Both the position numbers and the translations under genes were made by a program. 9,035 bases of DNA from Fen-999 sp044220545 (GTDB taxonomy: Bacteria; Pseudomonadota; Gammaproteobacteria; Burkholderiales; Rhodocyclaceae): NCBI GenBank assembly GCA_044220545.1, contig JBGAQX010000071.1, forward strand, positions 1 to 9,035. The letters are read 5' to 3'. A model generated the notes under the pieces. It ran no database searches. It saw nothing but the letters and a program-made list of their open reading frames with translations, and was not told the DNA's origin. This document shows, piece by piece, positions 6,518 through 9,035 of the stretch (its first letter is position 1; each line of letters opens with the position of its first letter).

Positions 6518-7462
6518 ATGGAAAATCGCGCCTACGCCCTTGCCGCCGGTCTCTTTACACTGTTACTCGGCCTGGCCGCCGCCGGCTTGATCTGGTGGCT
6601 GGGCCAGAACAAGCAGGATGTCGCCTACTACATCCTCGAAGGCCGCGACAACGTGACCGGGTTGAATGCCCAGGCGGCGGTACGGTATCGCGGCATCCGC
6701 GCCGGGCGGGTGGAAAACATCGACATCGATGCCAAGGACCGCCGCCTCATCCTGGTCCGCATCAGCCTGGACGCGCGCTATCCCTTGACCGCCGGAACGG
6801 TGGCCAAGCTCAATACCCAGGGTGTCACCGGCCTGGCGTACATACAGTTGGAGGACGACGGCAACGATACGCGGCCGCTGGTCGGCAAGGGCGGCGAAAC
6901 GCCGCGCATCGCCCTCAGCCCGACCCTGCTCGATACCCTGGGCGCGCAGGCGGGCGATGTCGTCGAACAGGTCAACCTGCTGGCCGTGCGCCTGACGAAG
7001 CTCCTCGACGAGAAGAATCTGCGCAACTTCTCGCGCGGCCTGGAAAATCTGGCCGCCGCGTCGGACAGCCTCAACAACAATCTCAACAACCTGCCGCCGG
7101 TGATCGCCGCCTTGCAGCGTACCTTCTCCGATGCCAACGTAAGCAAGCTGTCGTCGGCGCTGACCAGCCTCGACAAGACGGCGGGTGAAGCCGCGCCGCT
7201 GGCGCAGGACATCCGTGCCACGATGCGTACCGTGCAATCCCTGACCAGCCGCCTCGACAAGCTGGCCGGCGACGCCGGTGGCGAGCTGACCAATGCCACG
7301 CTGCCGCGCGCCAATGCGCTGGTACAGGAACTGGCCACCAGCTCGCGGCAGTTGTCCCGGCTGATCGAGACCATCGACCGCGAGCCGCAAGCACTGGTGT
7401 TCGGCCGCGCCGCGCCGGCGCCGGGGCCCGGCGAAGCCGGTTTCGTCGCTCCCGGAAAGTGA
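6518..7462 (+). CDS. MCE/MlaD-family substrate-binding protein, single MCE domain with long helical tail
   Basis: A 314-residue protein. Residues 5-28 (ALAAGLFTLLLGLAAAGLIWW) form one N-terminal membrane anchor, leaving the rest in the periplasm. One MCE domain follows at about 37-113, with YYILEGRDNVTGLN, V.YRGIRAGRV and the end motif GVTGLAYIQLE. Residues about 130-290 are rich in Leu, Ala, Asn and Ser with heptad-like spacing and few prolines, so they should form long helices. The chain ends in REPQALVFGR and a Pro/Gly-rich tail. E. coli MlaD is only about 183 residues and lacks such a tail, whereas PqiB and mycobacterial Mce proteins use helical extensions to form a tube across the periplasm. 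A hexameric ring with a helical needle is therefore a reasonable inference. It lies 9 bases after the ATPase and 10 bases before the lipoprotein gene. No strong ribosome binding site precedes ATG 6518. Confidence 0.92.
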   Translation: MENRAYALAAGLFTLLLGLAAAGLIWWLGQNKQDVAYYILEGRDNVTGLNAQAAVRYRGIRAGRVENIDIDAKDRRLILVRISLDARYPLTAGTVAKLNTQGVTGLAYIQLEDDGNDTRPLVGKGGETPRIALSPTLLDTLGAQAGDVVEQVNLLAVRLTKLLDEKNLRNFSRGLENLAAASDSLNNNLNNLPPVIAALQRTFSDANVSKLSSALTSLDKTAGEAAPLAQDIRATMRTVQSLTSRLDKLAGDAGGELTNATLPRANALVQELATSSRQLSRLIETIDREPQALVFGRAAPAPGPGEAGFVAPGK

Positions 7463-7472
7463 AAGGACACAG

Positions 7473-8036
7473 ATGCGCTCGCCATTGATGATTCTCACCT
7501 GTCTTGTTCTGCTGACCGGCTGCGTGGGCAACTCGGCGCGCCCGGTGGAACCGGCCCGGTTCGACCTGGGCCCCACCGCCATCGACAGCTCGCCGCCCGG
7601 CATCGCGTCCGTCGAAGTCGGTGCGCCGTCCTGGCTGGCCGGTTCCACCATGCAGTACCGGCTCAGCTATGCCGACCCGGCGCGGCGCTTCGACTATGCC
7701 GATAGCCGCTGGGCGGCGCCACCCGCCGAGCTGCTTGGCCAGAACCTGGAACGCCGCTTGACCGGCCCGGCCGCCGGCCGCTGCCGGCTGCGCATCGAGC
7801 TCGATGAACTGGTCCAGGATTTCGCCGCGCCGAACGCCAGCCGGGTTGTACTGGTCGGTCGCGCGGTGCTGCTGGGCAGTCCGGAAGTGCTGGCGCGCCG
7901 AAACTTCGCCTTCGGCCCGGCCGCGCCGACCGCCGACGCCAAGGGCGGCGTTGCCGCCGCGGTTGTCGCCGTGAAAGCGCTGGGCGACGAGATGGCGGCC
8001 TGGGTGGCCCAGGTCGATCGCTGCCGTCAGGAGTAG
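7473..8036 (+). CDS. PqiC-like ABC-type transport auxiliary lipoprotein
   Basis: A 187-residue lipoprotein. A short signal peptide ends in the lipobox LTGC, with the lipid-carrying Cys17. The next residue is Val, not Asp, so sorting to the outer membrane is expected. The mature domain fits the ABC-type transport auxiliary family (the former DUF330 group that includes E. coli PqiC/YmbA): a Y.L......, M.YR.SYADPARRFDYADSRW segment at about 60-80 and GRCRLRIELDELVQDF at about 102-117. Such proteins are thought to receive or gate lipid at the outer-membrane end of MCE systems. Two further cysteines, Cys104 and Cys184, could form a disulfide in the periplasm. A clear ribosome binding site AAAGGA (7462-7467) sits 5 bases before ATG 7473. 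A lipoprotein of this kind, instead of the soluble carrier MlaC, sets the operon apart from canonical Mla. Confidence 0.85.
   Translation: MRSPLMILTCLVLLTGCVGNSARPVEPARFDLGPTAIDSSPPGIASVEVGAPSWLAGSTMQYRLSYADPARRFDYADSRWAAPPAELLGQNLERRLTGPAAGRCRLRIELDELVQDFAAPNASRVVLVGRAVLLGSPEVLARRNFAFGPAAPTADAKGGVAAAVVAVKALGDEMAAWVAQVDRCRQE
8028..8033 (+). promoter_or_regulatory. Ribosome binding site deciding the start of the hydratase homologue
   Basis: CAGGAG lies inside the last codons of the lipoprotein gene, 8 bases before ATG 8042 but only 2 bases before the in-frame GTG at 8036. The spacing favours the ATG. Confidence 0.65.
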
Positions 8037-8041
8037 TGGAC

Positions 8042-8821
8042 ATGTCTGAACCGCTATTGCTGCGTCATGTCGAGGCGGGCGTCGTGACCCTGACGCTCAA
8101 CCGGCCGGCCCAGTTCAATTCGCTGTCTGAAGAGTTGCTCGCCGCATTGCAGGACGCCTTGGACGACATCGCCGGTGATACCTCGCCGCGGGCGGTGGTG
8201 ATCGCCGGGGCCGGCAAGGCATTCTGCGCCGGCCATGACCTGAAGCAGATGCGCGCCAATCACGACAAGGATTACATGCGCCGCCTGTTCCGCCAGTGCG
8301 GCAAGCTGATGACCACCATTACGCATCTGCCGCAGCCGGTGATCGCCCGCGTCCATGGCATCGCCACGGCCGCCGGCTGCCAACTGGTGGCGAGCTGCGA
8401 CCTGGCGGTGGCGGCGGATGTCGCCCGTTTTGCCGTCTCCGGCATCAATGTCGGGTTGTTCTGCTCGACGCCGGCGGTGGCGCTGGCGCGCAACATGGGG
8501 CGCAAACAGGCGCTGGAAATGCTGCTGACCGGCGACTTCATCGATGCCGGCGAGGCGCAACGGCGCGGCCTGGTCAATCGCGTGGTGCCGGTCGATCAAC
8601 TCGATGCCGAAGTCCGCCGCCTGACCGACTCGATCAGCGGCAAGTCGGCGGCGGCGGTGGCCATGGGCAAGCAACTCTTCTACCAGCAATTGGAAATGGG
8701 GCTCGACGCGGCCTACCAGCTCGCCGCCGAGACCATGGCCTGCAACATGATGTGCGATGACGCCGCCGAGGGCATCGACGCCTTCATGGCCAAGCGCAGG
8801 CCGGAGTGGCGGGGGCGGTAA
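8042..8821 (+). CDS. ECHDC3-like enoyl-CoA hydratase/isomerase family protein lacking the catalytic glutamates
   Basis: This 259-residue crotonase-fold protein starts at ATG 8042 (see the ribosome binding site entry). An upstream GTG at 8036 would add two residues. The CoA-binding/oxyanion-hole segments are present: GAGKAFCAGHDLKQM in the N-terminal third and the HGIATAAGC loop near 105-113. In classical enoyl-CoA hydratase two glutamates do the water addition. By motif alignment the first is Gln114 here (AAGCQLVASCD), and the second falls at Gly134 in SGINVGLFCSTP. That 'G.NVGLFCSTP' motif, the following ALEMLLTGDFI and the C-terminal end AKRRPEWRGR recall the mitochondrial ECHDC3 family, whose activity is not well defined. 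Ordinary hydration of crotonyl-CoA is therefore doubtful; a CoA-thioester binding, isomerase or hydrolase-like role is possible. It follows the lipoprotein gene by 5 bases and probably belongs to the same transcript. Confidence 0.88.
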   Translation: MSEPLLLRHVEAGVVTLTLNRPAQFNSLSEELLAALQDALDDIAGDTSPRAVVIAGAGKAFCAGHDLKQMRANHDKDYMRRLFRQCGKLMTTITHLPQPVIARVHGIATAAGCQLVASCDLAVAADVARFAVSGINVGLFCSTPAVALARNMGRKQALEMLLTGDFIDAGEAQRRGLVNRVVPVDQLDAEVRRLTDSISGKSAAAVAMGKQLFYQQLEMGLDAAYQLAAETMACNMMCDDAAEGIDAFMAKRRPEWRGR

Positions 8822-8834
8822 GGGCAGGTTCGCG

Positions 8835-9035
8835 TCAGCCGGCGATACGGGCGGCGATCCAGTCCTTGGCGCCGGCCACGTCGGTGACAAAACGGTCGCA
8901 GCGCATCAACGAAAAGCCGAACACATAGGCGTAGAGCAACACGCCGCGGGCGGCGGCCTCGTCGGCCGACAGGCCACGCGCCTGGAACAGGCGGGCGGCG
9001 CAGGCCAGGCGCTCGGCATCGACTTCCTCGACCAC
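8835..9035 (-). CDS. Probable TetR/AcrR-family regulator, C-terminal fragment (5' part outside window)
   Basis: The last 66 codons before the TGA (8837-8835) of a minus-strand gene are open to the edge of the window. The visible part is helical and includes LFQARGLSADEAAARGVLLYAYVFGF and a C-terminal VAGAKDWIAARIAG. This resembles the ligand-binding/dimerisation end of TetR-type repressors, where 'A.ARA.LLYAY..G' is a common helix. The DNA-binding N-terminus is outside the window, so the family assignment is by resemblance only. A GTG at the window edge is unlikely to be the true start, because a 66-residue protein would be far too short. The gene converges on the hydratase homologue with 13 bases between the stops and no visible terminator hairpin. 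Regulators of this class often control nearby acyl-CoA genes, but nothing here proves that. Confidence 0.6.
   Translation of the reverse strand: MVEEVDAERLACAARLFQARGLSADEAAARGVLLYAYVFGFSLMRCDRFVTDVAGAKDWIAARIAG

Noticed and set aside
6563..7651. A 362-codon minus-strand open frame opposite the MCE protein
   Set aside because: It crosses the boundary between two real plus-strand genes and has shadow composition.
8822..8834. Terminator between the hydratase homologue and the TetR-like gene
   Set aside because: Only 13 bases with no inverted repeat and no T-run.

Overview
This window is a dense, high-GC stretch of bacterial chromosome. Gene content and order (relA, ppk1, ppx, and an MlaE/MlaF/MCE/lipoprotein operon) point to a betaproteobacterium, plausibly Rhodocyclales or a relative. 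That placement is inference; there is no rRNA or other direct taxonomic marker. I see no insertion sequences, CRISPR arrays, tRNAs or phage genes.

Left part (1-845): the window opens in the last 56 codons of a RelA-type (p)ppGpp synthetase (ACT domain). Converging on it, and overlapping its last 14 bases, is a two-gene toxin-antitoxin module on the minus strand: an AbrB/MazE-type antitoxin followed by a Doc/Fic-type toxin, joined by a 4-base stop/start overlap. A good sigma70-like promoter with an overlapping TATAAC-N4-GTTATA inverted repeat lies just upstream, squeezed against the 3' end of ppk.

Middle (845-4579): ppk1 (polyphosphate synthesis, minus strand) and ppx (polyphosphate breakdown, plus strand) diverge from a 150-base intergenic region. 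On the ppk side this region holds three 7-base direct repeats at 11-base spacing that resemble a PhoB (Pho) box. On the ppx side it holds an extended -10 promoter.

Right part (4602-8821): close behind ppx, in the same direction and with gaps of at most 22 bases, is a lipid-transport operon. It contains an MlaE-family permease with an N-terminal STAS (MlaB-like) domain fused to it, an MlaF-like ATPase, a single-MCE-domain membrane-anchored protein with a long helical tail, and a PqiC-like outer-membrane lipoprotein. It is a hybrid of the Mla and Pqi arrangements: Mla-type ABC engine, no MlaC, and a PqiC-type lipoprotein. An ECHDC3-like enoyl-CoA hydratase homologue that lacks both classical catalytic glutamates follows. 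A probable TetR-family regulator, cut by the window end, converges on it.

Taken together, the window places alarmone synthesis (relA), a growth-arrest TA module, polyphosphate synthesis and breakdown, and an envelope lipid transporter side by side. The individual families are known. What deserves a second look is the combination: the TA module wedged between relA and ppk, the ppx-MCE operon, and the glutamate-less hydratase homologue.
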